DNA of 53,227 bases from Hyphomicrobiales bacterium (GCA_025359045.1 JANYHN010000069.1:1-53227), one strand, 5' to 3'. Counted from the stretch's first letter, positions 15,998 through 25,515 are shown. Numbers and translations are program-made. Notes: a model not told the origin generated them from the letters alone.

Positions 15998-17113
15998 ATG
16001 CTGATCGGCGTGCCAAAAGAAATCAAGAACCATGAATACCGCGTTGGCTTTACGCCAACATCGGTTCGCGAAGCTGTTCGCAATGGACACCAAGTTTTAG
16101 TGCAGAATGGCGCAGGGCTTGGCATTGGGTCGAGCGACGCTGATTATGTGGCCGCAGGTGGCAAGATGGTTGCTGATGCGCCTGAAATTTTTGCCAAGGC
16201 TGATATGATTGTTAAGGTAAAGGAGCCTCAAGCGAACGAACGCGCCATGCTGCGTGAGGGGCAAATTCTTTATACTTATTTGCATCTGGCTCCCGATCCA
16301 GAGCAGACGAAAGATTTGGTGAAATCAGGTGCGATTTGTATTGCTTATGAAACCGTAACCAATTCGCGCGGTGGTTTGCCTTTGCTCGCACCAATGAGCC
16401 AAGTGGCTGGTCGGATGTCGGTTCAGTCTGGCGCGCATTGCTTGGAAAAAGCGCAAGGTGGTCGCGGCATGTTGCTCGGTGGTGTGCCAGGCGTTTCCCC
16501 TGCGAAAGTTGTTATTTTGGGTGGCGGTGTGGTGGGCACGAACGCTGCTGTCATCGCACTCGGCATGGGTGCTGATGTGACCATCATTGAGCGCAGCACT
16601 GACCGCATGGAAGATTTGATCGCGCGGTTTGGGCTTGGCGTTAAGACGCTTTATTCGACGCAAGGAGCTATTGAAGATGAATGCGCTGCCGCTGATCTGG
16701 TGATCGGAGGCGTACTTATTCCTGGCGCAGCTGCACCAAAGCTGGTGACCAAGGCGATGTTGAAAGACTGGAAGCAAGGTTCAGTGTTCGTGGATGTGGC
16801 GATTGACCAAGGCGGCTGTGCTGAAACTTCTCATGCGACTACGCATGCAGATCCAACTTACGTTGTGGGTAACGTCATTCATTATTGTGTGGCAAATATG
16901 CCCGGCGGTGTGGCGCGTACGTCGACATTTGCGCTCAACAACGTAACGCTTCCTTTTGCAATGGCGATTGCCAACAAAGGATGGAAAAAGGCTTTGGCTG
17001 ATGACGTGCACCTGCGCAACGGCCTCAACGTGGCAGCGGGTCATGTGACTTACAAAGCTGTGGCTGATGATTTAGGCTATACTTACAAATCAGCCGAGAG
17101 CGTTATCGCCTAA
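15998..17113 (+). CDS. ald: Alanine dehydrogenase
   Basis: A 371-residue enzyme, the standard family length, that interconverts L-alanine and pyruvate with NAD and releases ammonium. Catalytic and substrate residues are present: Arg15, Lys75 (KVKEPQ) and His96 (YLHLAPD), with the Rossmann segment [14 protein letters not shown] and the later [12 protein letters not shown] containing the catalytic Asp. AAGGAAA lies 9 nt before the ATG. The divergent Lrp gene is the probable regulator. Its stop overlaps the converging JmjC-like gene by 4 bp. Confidence 0.95.
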   Translation: MLIGVPKEIKNHEYRVGFTPTSVREAVRNGHQVLVQNGAGLGIGSSDADYVAAGGKMVADAPEIFAKADMIVKVKEPQANERAMLREGQILYTYLHLAPDPEQTKDLVKSGAICIAYETVTNSRGGLPLLAPMSQVAGRMSVQSGAHCLEKAQGGRGMLLGGVPGVSPAKVVILGGGVVGTNAAVIALGMGADVTIIERSTDRMEDLIARFGLGVKTLYSTQGAIEDECAAADLVIGGVLIPGAAAPKLVTKAMLKDWKQGSVFVDVAIDQGGCAETSHATTHADPTYVVGNVIHYCVANMPGGVARTSTFALNNVTLPFAMAIANKGWKKALADDVHLRNGLNVAAGHVTYKAVADDLGYTYKSAESVIA

Positions 17114-18027
17114 GATTTCGTCTTCAAATAATAATTGGCATTCTTGCCATAGATCAGGCCGCGCAGAACACGCCGGGCTGTTTCTGTTTTTCGCAAGGGG
17201 TCAATCACCAAGCGAGCGGCATCATGAGCCAATATCTTTGCCGCATCCATAATCGGTGAAACCCCGGGGCCGCGTTGCGGCATGCCAAAGCGGCGCAGAG
17301 TGCCATTCATCAAGCGAATTTTATTGAGGCGCAAAACTTCGGGGGTTTTCCAAGTCATGGCCATGGAGATTGAATACGTGTTGCCAGTGCTGACCCAATG
17401 AGGAATCATATAGGGCATGTGAACCGCATCGCCGGGCTTTAATGTGTGCAGTGTTGCACGCTCCTCAAACCACTCTTCATAATGGCGATTGCGGTGGCGG
17501 CTGGGCGAAATTTCCAGATCTTTTTCCGAGAGAAGTGTGCGATCGTCATTGTCAAAAGTGCTGACAAATTTATCGCCTTTGATTTGGATCAAGATATTTT
17601 CTTCGGCGTCATTATGGAATGGCGTGGTAGCTTTGGCTGACGATACGAAAATGAAGCCTTCGATGTCGGAAAAATCGGATGGCTTGCGACCTGCTGCAAT
17701 GTTCGCTTCGGTTACAAACTGCTCAAGCAAAGCGCGATATTCTGGCTGAGTTTCAACATGCTTGATCACCATCCAAGCATTTTCAATCTCAATGGATTTG
17801 ATCACATCTTCAGCTGAACGATCAATTCTCGGAACGTCTTCTGGCTTCGCGCCGATAGCAACCCTTCCAGAATTATATTCAATTGAATCGGCGGGTAAGG
17901 ATTTAGCCAGTTCAACTAAGCGCGGCAGTGCAAAGAGCGCGTTATTCGCCAAAGTATGTTTCAGGCGAAATGGTTTTTTCAAAAAGTTTTCGCGGGCAAT
18001 TTGTGGATCGACAATGACGACGCTCAT
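17110..18027 (-). CDS. Cupin-like/JmjC-type protein (putative Fe(II)/2-oxoglutarate oxygenase)
   Basis: A 305-residue protein with a central double-stranded beta-helix. His138-x-Asp140 (PFHNDAEEN) and distal His210 (MPYMIPHWV) form the expected iron triad of JmjC/cupin_8 proteins. The ATG at 18027 overlaps the stop of the upstream acyltransferase gene (ATGA), which decides the start over the longer reading frame. Substrate unknown; JmjC-like bacterial proteins hydroxylate proteins or small molecules. The coupling to a FemAB-like acyltransferase suggests two steps on one product (inference). Confidence 0.78.
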   Translation of the reverse strand: MSVVIVDPQIARENFLKKPFRLKHTLANNALFALPRLVELAKSLPADSIEYNSGRVAIGAKPEDVPRIDRSAEDVIKSIEIENAWMVIKHVETQPEYRALLEQFVTEANIAAGRKPSDFSDIEGFIFVSSAKATTPFHNDAEENILIQIKGDKFVSTFDNDDRTLLSEKDLEISPSRHRNRHYEEWFEERATLHTLKPGDAVHMPYMIPHWVSTGNTYSISMAMTWKTPEVLRLNKIRLMNGTLRRFGMPQRGPGVSPIMDAAKILAHDAARLVIDPLRKTETARRVLRGLIYGKNANYYLKTKS

Positions 18028-19124
18028 GATCTGTGCTGTCCTCTTAGTTTGTAATAAAGGTCGCGGGCAAGCACACGCCAATGGATGCGTTGTTGTTCGA
18101 GTTTTACGATGACGTTGAAGCGAAGTTTTGAAATTGAGGTCGGAGCCACGAAAACATTGACCAACTCAATTCTATCGCGCCAAATTCGGTCGATCATTGG
18201 ATGATCGGGAATAGCACTCGAGTCTATCTGTTTGATTTGGGTTTCGGCAAAAAGTGCCTCAGTCGAATCGAGAATGATTTGAACACCGGGCGAATATTTC
18301 GCGAAGCTTTCATCATAAGCAATTTTGCCCAGCCACGCTTGGTCACCTTCGACAATGGCAAAAAGAGATGCAATGGCCTTACCATCTAGTTTCAGACTCC
18401 AGAAACGAAGTTTTTGCGATTGATGGAGATTGTTGCAGGCTTCTTGTATGGCAAGTTTGAGTTTTGGATTTGCGTCGATTGCCGTTCCGCGTCCACCTTT
18501 CCAGCCCTTTGCTTCGAGGGAAAGCAAATCAGCAACAAAATGTTTTGGGTCTTGGCCCAGCTCCAGCGTTTCGGTGGTCATGACCCCCTTTTCACTCAAT
18601 CGATTGCGCTGGCGTTTGAATTCTTTTCGGCGCTTCTGGTCGAAGTTGTTTTGCAGCCAATCCTCGAAAGCGCCCGTTGGCTTTAACGCAGCACGCTGCC
18701 AAGTATGGATAATCTTGAAGTTAGCAGATTGTTTTTTCAACGTCTCGATAAACGCCCCTCGCGCAGGAATGGCGTTAAATAAAACGGGCTTGGTCTGCGC
18801 GTTGATAAAAGCCAAAAGCGCGCTTGCGCCAAGCTCAGCGTTGACATCTGGTAGACCACTTGCTGTCAGCGACGTGTCCCAAGTTTTGAGGAAAAGACGT
18901 TTTGAAGAAACTGGAAATGCCACCAACAAGTCTGGGCCGTGACGCACTGTCATTAATTTTGCGCCACCAACGTATTTCAAAAGCGGCAGAATTAATTCTG
19001 GGGCATTGTAGCCAGCGGATTGAATTGAATGTTTGCTGAGGGCTTTCCAGTCAGCCGCAAGGTATTGCGCCGCATCCGCATTCAAGCCTGAAACTTTGAA
19101 ATCTTGCCAATGACCAGCCAACAT
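18024..19124 (-). CDS. FemAB/BioF2-like GNAT acyltransferase
   Basis: A 366-residue protein of the Acetyltransf_6 (BioF2-like, FemAB-related) group. The best-conserved part is FEDWLQNNFDQKRRKEFKR...RLSEKG (about 150-180) followed by the GNAT fold with FWSLKLDGKAIASLF and GKIAYDESFAKYSPG. Relatives transfer acyl or aminoacyl groups in cell-envelope or polysaccharide synthesis. I favour ATG 19124 (start MLAGHWQDF) over ATG 19166 because of its position and the TTGGGA just upstream. It is translationally coupled to the cupin-like gene downstream. Confidence 0.75.
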   Translation of the reverse strand: MLAGHWQDFKVSGLNADAAQYLAADWKALSKHSIQSAGYNAPELILPLLKYVGGAKLMTVRHGPDLLVAFPVSSKRLFLKTWDTSLTASGLPDVNAELGASALLAFINAQTKPVLFNAIPARGAFIETLKKQSANFKIIHTWQRAALKPTGAFEDWLQNNFDQKRRKEFKRQRNRLSEKGVMTTETLELGQDPKHFVADLLSLEAKGWKGGRGTAIDANPKLKLAIQEACNNLHQSQKLRFWSLKLDGKAIASLFAIVEGDQAWLGKIAYDESFAKYSPGVQIILDSTEALFAETQIKQIDSSAIPDHPMIDRIWRDRIELVNVFVAPTSISKLRFNVIVKLEQQRIHWRVLARDLYYKLRGQHRS

Positions 19125-19177
19125 GCATCCCAACCTGCAATTTGATTGCCAGATAGCAAGGCGCAAATTCCGAACAA

Positions 19178-19209
19178 TAAAAAAGGCCCCAAAAACTGAG
19201 GCCCTTTTG
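19178..19209 (-). terminator. Rho-independent terminator of rpmF
   Basis: On the minus strand AAAAGGGCCTC pairs with GGGGCCTTTTT across a short loop, ending in a T-rich tract. It starts about 20 nt after the rpmF stop and lies before the FemAB-like gene. Confidence 0.8.
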
Positions 19210-19229
19210 AAAATCTCGTAAATAAAAGC

Positions 19230-19415
19230 TTAAACTTCAGCCTTAATATCCATCACCTGACGGCCACGATACATGCCGGTCTTCAAATCCAAGTGGTGTG
19301 GACGACGAAGTTCGCCTGATTTCTTGTCTTCAATCCAAGTTACGGTTTGCATTTTTTGACCTGAGCGGCGCATGCCGATGCGGCTGCGAGACATTTTTTT
19401 CCGTGGAACGGCCAT
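19230..19415 (-). CDS. rpmF: 50S ribosomal protein L32
   Basis: A 61-residue basic protein beginning [20 protein letters not shown], the hallmark N-terminus of bacterial L32, and with the alphaproteobacterial C-terminal half ([19 protein letters not shown]). It lacks the zinc-ribbon cysteines, as is common for alphaproteobacterial L32. A terminator follows at 19178-19209. mtgA lies upstream on the same strand, a pairing often seen in this class. Confidence 0.97.
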   Translation of the reverse strand: MAVPRKKMSRSRIGMRRSGQKMQTVTWIEDKKSGELRRPHHLDLKTGMYRGRQVMDIKAEV

Positions 19416-19499
19416 AATTTAACCCTCTGATATATAATGATTCTTAGTAAATAATGGCCGATAGACCAACATCTGTTGGCGGGCTTATAGCCGAAGGCT

Positions 19500-20222
19500 T
19501 TAGTGGATACAAGTCAGATAGGCATCAATATCATTCATGCGACCTTGGATACTATTGGCGACAATTTTCACGCCGCGCGAGGGTTTGCCGGCATTGCGCT
19601 TGATCGGGTTTGGCAAGACTGCAGCCAGCAACGCCGCTTCGCGCTTGGTTAATTGGCTTGCGGACTTTTTGAAATGATATTGCGAGGCGGCTTCAGCGCC
19701 ATAAATGCCTGGCGCCCATTCCACAATGTTGAGATAGATTTCCAGCATGCGGTGTTTGGTCCAAATGAAATCCATCCAGTAAGCCGTTGGTATTTCAAAC
19801 ACTTTGCGAATGCCGCTGCCACTCCCGTCCCATAGAAACATGTTTTTGGCGGTTTGCATTGAAATGGTGCTAGCGCCTCTGGTCGGGGCCTCGCCGTCTT
19901 CGAAGGTAGCACCAAAGGCATCCTGAAATTCCACCCAATCGACGCCATAGTGGCCGCAGAAACGCGCGTCCTCACTGCTCACAACAGCGCGCGCCAGATT
20001 TGGTGACATTTGATCCAAACTCATCCACTTTTTGTGTATGCCATTTCCCGAAATGAGACGGCTGAGCATCAGGTTTGAGACCGGAGGCGGCAGAACGCCG
20101 TAAACCAGAGTCATCACGATGGGCCAAGAGACAAGGCAACCGAAAATACCTAAGACCCAGCGCTGCCAGCGCGAACGCCTGCCCCAAAAGCCTTTCAGGC
20201 GTGCTCGGACATTGAGTGGCAT
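19500..20222 (-). CDS. mtgA: Monofunctional biosynthetic peptidoglycan transglycosylase
   Basis: A 240-residue GT51 enzyme that polymerises lipid II glycan chains. It has one N-terminal membrane helix (about 21-43), the catalytic Glu84 in SSEDARFCGHYGVDW, then RGASTISMQTAKNMFL and the RK...EI...E...LNIVEW motifs, and GIYGAEAAS. Length and domain order match MtgA with no transpeptidase domain. It is divergent from ispA with a 59-bp gap. Confidence 0.93.
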   Translation of the reverse strand: MPLNVRARLKGFWGRRSRWQRWVLGIFGCLVSWPIVMTLVYGVLPPPVSNLMLSRLISGNGIHKKWMSLDQMSPNLARAVVSSEDARFCGHYGVDWVEFQDAFGATFEDGEAPTRGASTISMQTAKNMFLWDGSGSGIRKVFEIPTAYWMDFIWTKHRMLEIYLNIVEWAPGIYGAEAASQYHFKKSASQLTKREAALLAAVLPNPIKRNAGKPSRGVKIVANSIQGRMNDIDAYLTCIH

Positions 20223-20281
20223 TCAGTTGAGTTTCGGCTGCGATTTCATTACACAGAATCTATAGCATGAGGAATTAAGCT

Positions 20282-21154
20282 TTGGCAGCACTGCCTTACC
20301 GGGTTTTTGAAGATGTTTTGGCGGTTGACGCGAAGGCAGTTGAAGCGCGGCTAGATGCGCTGCTGCCTGCCGTAAAGGGTGATCGCCTCCGCGCAGCGAT
20401 CCGCTATGCCGTTTTGGGCCAAGGCAAACGGTTAAGGCCGTTTTTTGTTTTGGAGTCTTGCAGGCTCCATAAAGTTGATGTTGCACTGGCGCTTGATGTG
20501 GCTTGCGCTTTGGAATGTGTTCATTGCTATTCACTGGTGCATGATGATTTGCCTGCGATGGATAATGACGATCTGCGGCGCGGTGAGCCCACGACTCATA
20601 AAAAGTTTGATGAGGCGACGGCGATTTTGGCTGGCGATGGCTTGTTGACTTTTGCGTTCGAGATTCTGGCGCGGGCGAATGCACCGCTTGAAATTATATT
20701 GCAGCTCGCAAAGGCATCCGGCCCTGACGGAATGGTGGGCGGGCAGATGCTGGACATCGAAGCCGAGACGGCAAACTTTGATTCTCTATCTGCTATCTCA
20801 TCAATGCAGAGCCGCAAGACTGGCGCTCTTTTTGAATTTGCGTGTATTGCGGGGCCGATGGCTGCTGGTGCCAATATTTTATATCTGCAAAAATATGCAG
20901 AAAACATTGGTGTTGCTTTCCAGATCGCCGATGATGTTTTGGACGTGGAAGCGAATGTTGAAACGCTGGGAAAGGCGACACAAAAAGATAAGTCAAAAGG
21001 CAAAGCCACATTTGTTGATTTTTTAGGGCTGTACGAAGCAAAAGAAGAGGCAAAGCGCAAAGTGGACGCTGCTTCGCATTGGTTGGCGTTTTATGGAAGA
21101 GATGCCGATGTTTTAAAACAAGCCGCCAATTTTATGATTGAGCGCCGGAAATAA
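20282..21154 (+). CDS. ispA: Farnesyl/geranyl diphosphate synthase (polyprenyl synthetase)
   Basis: A 290-residue short-chain trans-prenyltransferase. The first aspartate-rich motif DDLPAMDND begins at residue 88, preceded by GKRLRP (48-53), and the second is QIADDVLDVE near 217. It condenses IPP with DMAPP/GPP to give farnesyl diphosphate for undecaprenyl, quinone and other isoprenoids. The start is TTG 20282, with GAGGAA 8 nt upstream; the ATG at 20267 is closed by a stop after three codons. The isoprenoid gene ispG is on the other strand 0.7 kb away. Confidence 0.92.
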   Translation: MAALPYRVFEDVLAVDAKAVEARLDALLPAVKGDRLRAAIRYAVLGQGKRLRPFFVLESCRLHKVDVALALDVACALECVHCYSLVHDDLPAMDNDDLRRGEPTTHKKFDEATAILAGDGLLTFAFEILARANAPLEIILQLAKASGPDGMVGGQMLDIEAETANFDSLSAISSMQSRKTGALFEFACIAGPMAAGANILYLQKYAENIGVAFQIADDVLDVEANVETLGKATQKDKSKGKATFVDFLGLYEAKEEAKRKVDAASHWLAFYGRDADVLKQAANFMIERRK

Positions 21155-21881
21155 CGTCGCGGGCTTGCTCGTATGAATGCACTTCATACACCCAGCCGCG
21201 ACGCACTGCATAGAGCCATTTCAGTTTTTTGGAATTCGCGATGTCGTTTGGTGAAACGGCCAATAGCCCTGCGCGATCATATGATGCAACGCCCTCTTTC
21301 AATAAAACCGAATCCGGATCGAGATTGTTTCTGCGCTTGGCTTCAACCAAACCATATTGAATATAGCCGCTGCAAATAAATGTCTTTGGTGTCCATGGCT
21401 TATAAGCAGTGGTGCGTCTACTGATGCGAGACCAACCAAGCTTTATGCCAAACCAAACCGAAAGCCCCAAGTTCACCGCGATGCCATAATCATAGGCAGA
21501 GTTCACTTGATCAAGCATGATGCCACCGACTTGTTTGAAGTAAGCGCGGTCTAGGCCGTGGCCTTGCAGACGAAGGATTGCGATTTCTTCGGGTGGATTC
21601 TTGCCTGTAATCCATCCCTTGATGTTAGCAAGACCAACACCTGAGGGCATGCTCTCAAGAACGAAAGTATTGTCGAAATGCTCCTGCAAGCTTGGAAGCA
21701 GAAACACAAATGCTGAATGCGTAAAAAAACTTCCCGTACCGAAATGGACAATGCGGCTGCCCCAAGTTTTGTTGCGGGTGAGGATGATGTCACCGCGATC
21801 CATGTAACGGTCAGCATCCTTCAAAAATGTCCCAACTCGCATCGGAAAGTGTGGTGGTTCAGCCCCAGCGTTTGCTGACAT
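21132..21881 (-). CDS. YiiX/YebB-like NlpC/P60 permuted cysteine hydrolase
   Basis: A 249-residue protein of the permuted papain-like YiiX/YebB group. The expected catalytic His is in [10 protein letters not shown] and the nucleophilic Cys in [12 protein letters not shown], the order reversed from classical NlpC/P60 enzymes. RGDIILTRN near the N-terminus is typical. Targets of this group are amides or lipids rather than proven peptidoglycan. The start is uncertain: ATG 21881 overlaps ispG by 23 bp, ATG 21842 lies just after it. It ends the zur-znu-ispG run and overlaps the converging ispA 3' end by 23 bp. Confidence 0.75.
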   Translation of the reverse strand: MSANAGAEPPHFPMRVGTFLKDADRYMDRGDIILTRNKTWGSRIVHFGTGSFFTHSAFVFLLPSLQEHFDNTFVLESMPSGVGLANIKGWITGKNPPEEIAILRLQGHGLDRAYFKQVGGIMLDQVNSAYDYGIAVNLGLSVWFGIKLGWSRISRRTTAYKPWTPKTFICSGYIQYGLVEAKRRNNLDPDSVLLKEGVASYDRAGLLAVSPNDIANSKKLKWLYAVRRGWVYEVHSYEQARDVISGAQS

Positions 21882-23082
21882 AATTTTCAACGATATCTTG
21901 GAACTGCTGTGAGATGTTTTCACCGCGCAAGGTTTTCACTTTCTTCCCGTCGATATAAATAGGAGCGGCGGGAAGTTCGCCAGTGCCCGGCAGTGAAATA
22001 CCAATATCAGCATGTTTGGATTCACCTGGGCCATTGACAATGCAGCCCATGACAGCGAGCGACAAGTTTTCAAAACCGGGATAAGTTTCGCGCCAATCGG
22101 GCATGCGGTTGCGAACATAAGATTGAATATCTTGCGCTAGCTCTTGGAACACAGTTGACGTGGTACGACCGCAGCCGGGGCATGCAATCACCATCGGTGC
22201 GAAGGCGCGGAGGCCCATGGTTTGCAGAATTTCTTGGGCCACGACGACTTCTCGCGTACGGTCACCACCGGGTTCAGGGGTGAGCGAAATGCGGATTGTA
22301 TCGCCAATGCCTTCTTGCAATAAAACTGAAAGGGCGGCTGTGGAGGCCACGATGCCTTTGGATCCCATGCCTGCTTCGGTTAGTCCCAAATGCAATGCGT
22401 GATCGGTGCGTGCGGCCATCATGCGGTAGACGGCGATTAAATCTTGCACCTCGGAACACTTAGCACTGATGATGATTTTATCGCGGGGGAGACCCAACTC
22501 TTCGGCAAAATGTGCAGACTCAATTCCAGAACGTACGATTGCTTCATGCATCACTGCGCGGGCAGGCATTGGGTTTGCAGATTTGGCGTTTTCGTCCATC
22601 AATTGAGCAAGCATGGCTTGATCAAGCGAACCCCAGTTCACACCAATGCGGACAGGCTTGCTGTGTTTGATTGCCACTTCAATCATGGTTGAAAAGTTGC
22701 GGTCTTTCTTATCTTTGAAACCGACATTTCCGGGGTTGATGCGATATTTGGCTAAAGTTTCCGCGCACTCAGGATAGGAGGTCAGCAGCGTGTGGCCGTT
22801 GTAATGAAAATCACCCACCAGCGGCACATTGCAATTCATCTTATCAAGCGCCGCGCGAATGGCAGGCACAGCGGCTGCGGATTCTTCGCGGTCAACGGTA
22901 ATGCGAACCAGTTCAGAGCCAGCCTTGGCCAATTCAAAACATTGCTTGGTCGTTCCTTGAACATCTGCCGTATCGGTGTTGGTCATGGATTGCACGACAA
23001 CGGGTGCTGAGCCTCCCACTTTGATGTGGCCGACATTTACGCCAATGGTCTTTTGCCTGGTTTCGATTGCTGAATAAGTCAT
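21859..23082 (-). CDS. ispG: 4-hydroxy-3-methylbut-2-enyl diphosphate synthase
   Basis: A 407-residue [4Fe-4S] enzyme of the MEP pathway. It starts [18 protein letters not shown], has a TIM-barrel with [10 protein letters not shown], and ends with the cluster ligands CPGCGRTT and GCIVNGPGE. The reading frame is open 99 codons further upstream, but that part is antisense-like coding over znuB; ATG 23082 lies 8 bp after the znuB stop. Placement behind zur-znuCB means it may be read from the Zur-controlled promoter. Confidence 0.94.
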   Translation of the reverse strand: MTYSAIETRQKTIGVNVGHIKVGGSAPVVVQSMTNTDTADVQGTTKQCFELAKAGSELVRITVDREESAAAVPAIRAALDKMNCNVPLVGDFHYNGHTLLTSYPECAETLAKYRINPGNVGFKDKKDRNFSTMIEVAIKHSKPVRIGVNWGSLDQAMLAQLMDENAKSANPMPARAVMHEAIVRSGIESAHFAEELGLPRDKIIISAKCSEVQDLIAVYRMMAARTDHALHLGLTEAGMGSKGIVASTAALSVLLQEGIGDTIRISLTPEPGGDRTREVVVAQEILQTMGLRAFAPMVIACPGCGRTTSTVFQELAQDIQSYVRNRMPDWRETYPGFENLSLAVMGCIVNGPGESKHADIGISLPGTGELPAAPIYIDGKKVKTLRGENISQQFQDIVENYVSKRWG

Positions 23083-23090
23083 AGTTTTTT

Positions 23091-23897
23091 CTAATTGCTC
23101 TGTGGTTTTAACAAGGTCAAGACAAAGAGAAGACTGGCGGAAAGAACGATGGATGGGCCAGCGATGGTTCCGTAAAGAGCTGACATTAATAATCCGCCGA
23201 TTGCCGCAATGCATGCGAAAATGATTGACCAGACTGCCATTAATTCCGGTGTGTCGGCCATGCGCCTTGCTGCGGCAGCAGGGATGACAGTGAGCGCGGT
23301 AATCAAAAGCAAGCCTACAATTTTCATGGCGAAGGCGGTGACTGCGGCCATCGTGATCAAGAAAACCAGTTCCACCCAAGGCACGTTCACACCTTCGGCC
23401 CGAGCTAAATCTTCATGGACGGATATGGCAATAAGGTCGCGCCAAAGATACGCAATAACGGCAAGAACTGCGATGGCACCAATCCAAATCGTAATCACGT
23501 CGTTTTTTGAAACTGTTAGAACATCGCCAAACAGAATATCAAGATGGCCGGTCACTGCGCCTGTCACCAACCCGATTGTGATAATGCCTAATGCCAATGC
23601 CGTATGCGAGAGGATGCCGAGCAGTGTATCTGTGGCAACTTGCTGTTGGCGTTTCAGCGCCAGCAATAAAAGTGCGATGAGGATGGCGGCAACGACTGCA
23701 CCTAGTGTTATGCTGATATTAAATAGCAAGCCCACACCAACGCCGAGCAAACCCGCATGGGCCAATGTCTCGCCAAAATAAGCCATGCGCCGCCACACGA
23801 TAAAGCAGCCGATGGGGCCTGCAACGATGGCAACTCCAAGGCCTGCAAGAAGTGCGCGGATGAAGAAGGGTTCGGAGAGGATTGCGAGGTTCATCAA
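23091..23897 (-). CDS. znuB: Zinc ABC transporter permease
   Basis: A 268-residue ABC-3 family permease with about eight hydrophobic helices. [23 protein letters not shown] and [10 protein letters not shown] are family-typical, with [18 protein letters not shown] in the fifth to sixth helices. It forms the membrane channel for zinc with ZnuC and overlaps znuC by ATGA. The usual periplasmic binding protein ZnuA is not encoded here. Confidence 0.92.
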   Translation of the reverse strand: MMNLAILSEPFFIRALLAGLGVAIVAGPIGCFIVWRRMAYFGETLAHAGLLGVGVGLLFNISITLGAVVAAILIALLLLALKRQQQVATDTLLGILSHTALALGIITIGLVTGAVTGHLDILFGDVLTVSKNDVITIWIGAIAVLAVIAYLWRDLIAISVHEDLARAEGVNVPWVELVFLITMAAVTAFAMKIVGLLLITALTVIPAAAARRMADTPELMAVWSIIFACIAAIGGLLMSALYGTIAGPSIVLSASLLFVLTLLKPQSN

Positions 23898-24673
23898 TGC
23901 TTATGACCTGGCTTAAAGTCGCTAAAAGGCGAATGTGCGTGTGCATGACTTTCATGATCATGGTCGTGATGATGCGAATACCCGGCAATCATAGCCGCTG
24001 CTTTGGGGCCAAACATTTTTGAGAACTCAGGGCTCTTTTGCACAGCGATGGGCGCCCCTTCGCAGCAGATATGACCATTCAAACAAATCACGCGGTCACT
24101 GTCCGCCATCACCATATGCAAATCATGGCTGACCATGAGTATGCCGCAACCCCGCGCCTTTCGGATGTTGGAGATCAACTCATAGAGTTTCAACTCACCG
24201 TCAAAATCGACGGCTTGCACGGGTTCGTCTAAAACCAACAATTGCGGTTGGCGCAGCAACGCACGGGCTAAAAGCGCGCGTTGTAACTCACCACCCGAAA
24301 GGTCAGCCACACGTGCATTGATCAAATGGGCGATACCTGTTTCAGCCAAAGTTTGCTGCAATTCCAATTCACTCGCCTTGTGTGTGAGTGTCAGCAGACG
24401 GCGCACGGATAGAGGCACATTCGGCGAAACCGGAAAACGCTGTGGAACATAGCCCACACGTAAATCGTCGCGCTTATGAATATGCCCTGAAGTGTGCGGG
24501 ATAAGGCCAAGCATCACTTTGATCAAGGTCGATTTTCCAGCACCATTGGGGCCGATCACGGTTACAATTTCACGGTCGTGAACAGAAATATTCACATTGT
24601 CCAAAATACTCCGCGTTCCGATTTTAAGGCCAAGAGCATGAGCGGAGATAAGGGCAGGATTGATTTTCAGCAT
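23894..24673 (-). CDS. znuC: Zinc ABC transporter ATP-binding protein with His-rich tail
   Basis: A 259-residue ATPase: Walker A GPNGAGKST (41-49), signature LSGGELQRALLARALL, Walker B LLVLDEP, and H-loop VSHDLH. The last 28 residues (232-259) hold ten histidines, including HHHDHDH and HAHAH, a cytoplasmic metal-binding tail not needed for the ATPase fold. Its start is 1 nt after the zur stop and its end overlaps znuB by 4 nt, so zur-znuC-znuB are one operon. Confidence 0.93.
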   Translation of the reverse strand: MLKINPALISAHALGLKIGTRSILDNVNISVHDREIVTVIGPNGAGKSTLIKVMLGLIPHTSGHIHKRDDLRVGYVPQRFPVSPNVPLSVRRLLTLTHKASELELQQTLAETGIAHLINARVADLSGGELQRALLARALLRQPQLLVLDEPVQAVDFDGELKLYELISNIRKARGCGILMVSHDLHMVMADSDRVICLNGHICCEGAPIAVQKSPEFSKMFGPKAAAMIAGYSHHHDHDHESHAHAHSPFSDFKPGHKH

Positions 24674-24674
24674 C

Positions 24675-25142
24675 TCAGGTGTTCACCGCACATTGGCTGC
24701 AGATGCCAGATATTTCGATCACAGTCTTATTAACCGCGAAGTGCTTTGTTGCAGCTGTGCTTTGCAAACTGGCGTTCGTCTTGGGCTCTATAACTTCATC
24801 AACGATGCCACATCTATCGCAGATCAACAGCGTCGGTTGGTTGTCTGCGTGGCTCCCTGAGCAAGCGACATAAGCATTGCGACTTTCAATTTTATGAACC
24901 AAATCATGGTCGAGCAAAAAATCAAGGGCGCGATATATGGTTATAGGTGCAGGTCTTACACCACCTGTGGCCATGCGTTCGATAATTTCATACGCCCCTA
25001 CGGCGCTATGGCTTTCGGCCACGCTTGAAAGAACGTCTTTCCTCTGCTCAGTCAGTCTGGTGCCGCGCTTGGCGCAGGTTATCTCTGCTCGCGAGATAAG
25101 CTCGGCGGTGCAATTGGCGTGGTTGTGATGGGCGATCGACAT
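24675..25142 (-). CDS. zur: Fur-family zinc uptake regulator
   Basis: A 155-residue Fur-family repressor: winged helix (about 25-90; APITIYRALDFLLDHDLVHKI) and a dimer domain with zinc-binding CxxC pairs (CDRCG and the C-terminal CSQC). The N-terminus HHNHANC adds possible metal ligands. It heads the zinc-uptake operon. The ATG at 25142 has no Shine-Dalgarno, and the Zur box and -10 end only 4 nt upstream, so the message is probably leaderless. Confidence 0.93.
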   Translation of the reverse strand: MSIAHHNHANCTAELISRAEITCAKRGTRLTEQRKDVLSSVAESHSAVGAYEIIERMATGGVRPAPITIYRALDFLLDHDLVHKIESRNAYVACSGSHADNQPTLLICDRCGIVDEVIEPKTNASLQSTAATKHFAVNKTVIEISGICSQCAVNT

Positions 25143-25146
25143 TGAC

Positions 25147-25159
25147 GTTATATTATAAC
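25147..25159 (-). promoter_or_regulatory. Zur box overlapping the zur -10 element
   Basis: The 13-bp perfect palindrome GTTATA-T-TATAAC, the core of the proteobacterial Zur consensus (TGTTATANTATAACA type). On the minus strand it contains TATAAT (25157-25152), so Zur binding would block RNA polymerase directly. The start codon follows at 25142. Confidence 0.85.
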
Positions 25160-25231
25160 ATTGCGCCCAATTTGCAACTGGCTCTTTTCAAAATGTGAAC
25201 TTGGTCGCAAGTTATAAAAAAGGAGACCGTC

Positions 25232-25513
25232 ATGATTGGAACAGCCAAGGCTACCGTATTTGTCGATAACGAACGGGTGATTGTAACAGAATATCGCTTT
25301 CAACCCGGCCAGAATACGGGCTGGCATAAGCATGGCCATGATTATGTTGTGGTGCCTTTGATGGACGGCAAAGTGAAGTTGGAAACCAATGATGGCACCA
25401 GCTTGGCCGAAATGAAAAAAGGCGTGCCATATTTTCGCAAAGAAGGCGTTGAGCATGACGTGATCAACGCCAATGACAGTGAGTATGCTTTCATCGAGAT
25501 TGAGCTCAAATAG
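25232..25513 (+). CDS. Small single-domain cupin protein
   Basis: A 93-residue cupin: FQPGQNTGWHKHGHDYVVVPL gives a His-rich first motif (WHKHGHD) and GVEHDVIN the second motif His. Such small cupins bind a metal and act as isomerases, dioxygenases or sensors; no function can be named. AAGGAG lies 6-11 nt before the ATG. It is divergent from zur across 89 bp, the place where znuA usually stands, so it may share Zur control (inference). Confidence 0.8.
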   Translation: MIGTAKATVFVDNERVIVTEYRFQPGQNTGWHKHGHDYVVVPLMDGKVKLETNDGTSLAEMKKGVPYFRKEGVEHDVINANDSEYAFIEIELK

Positions 25514-25515
25514 GT

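Noticed and set aside
23083..23379. 99-codon N-terminal extension of ispG
   Set aside because: It overlaps znuB in another frame, and the IspG family starts near MTYSAIE; the 8-bp gap after znuB fits ATG 23082.
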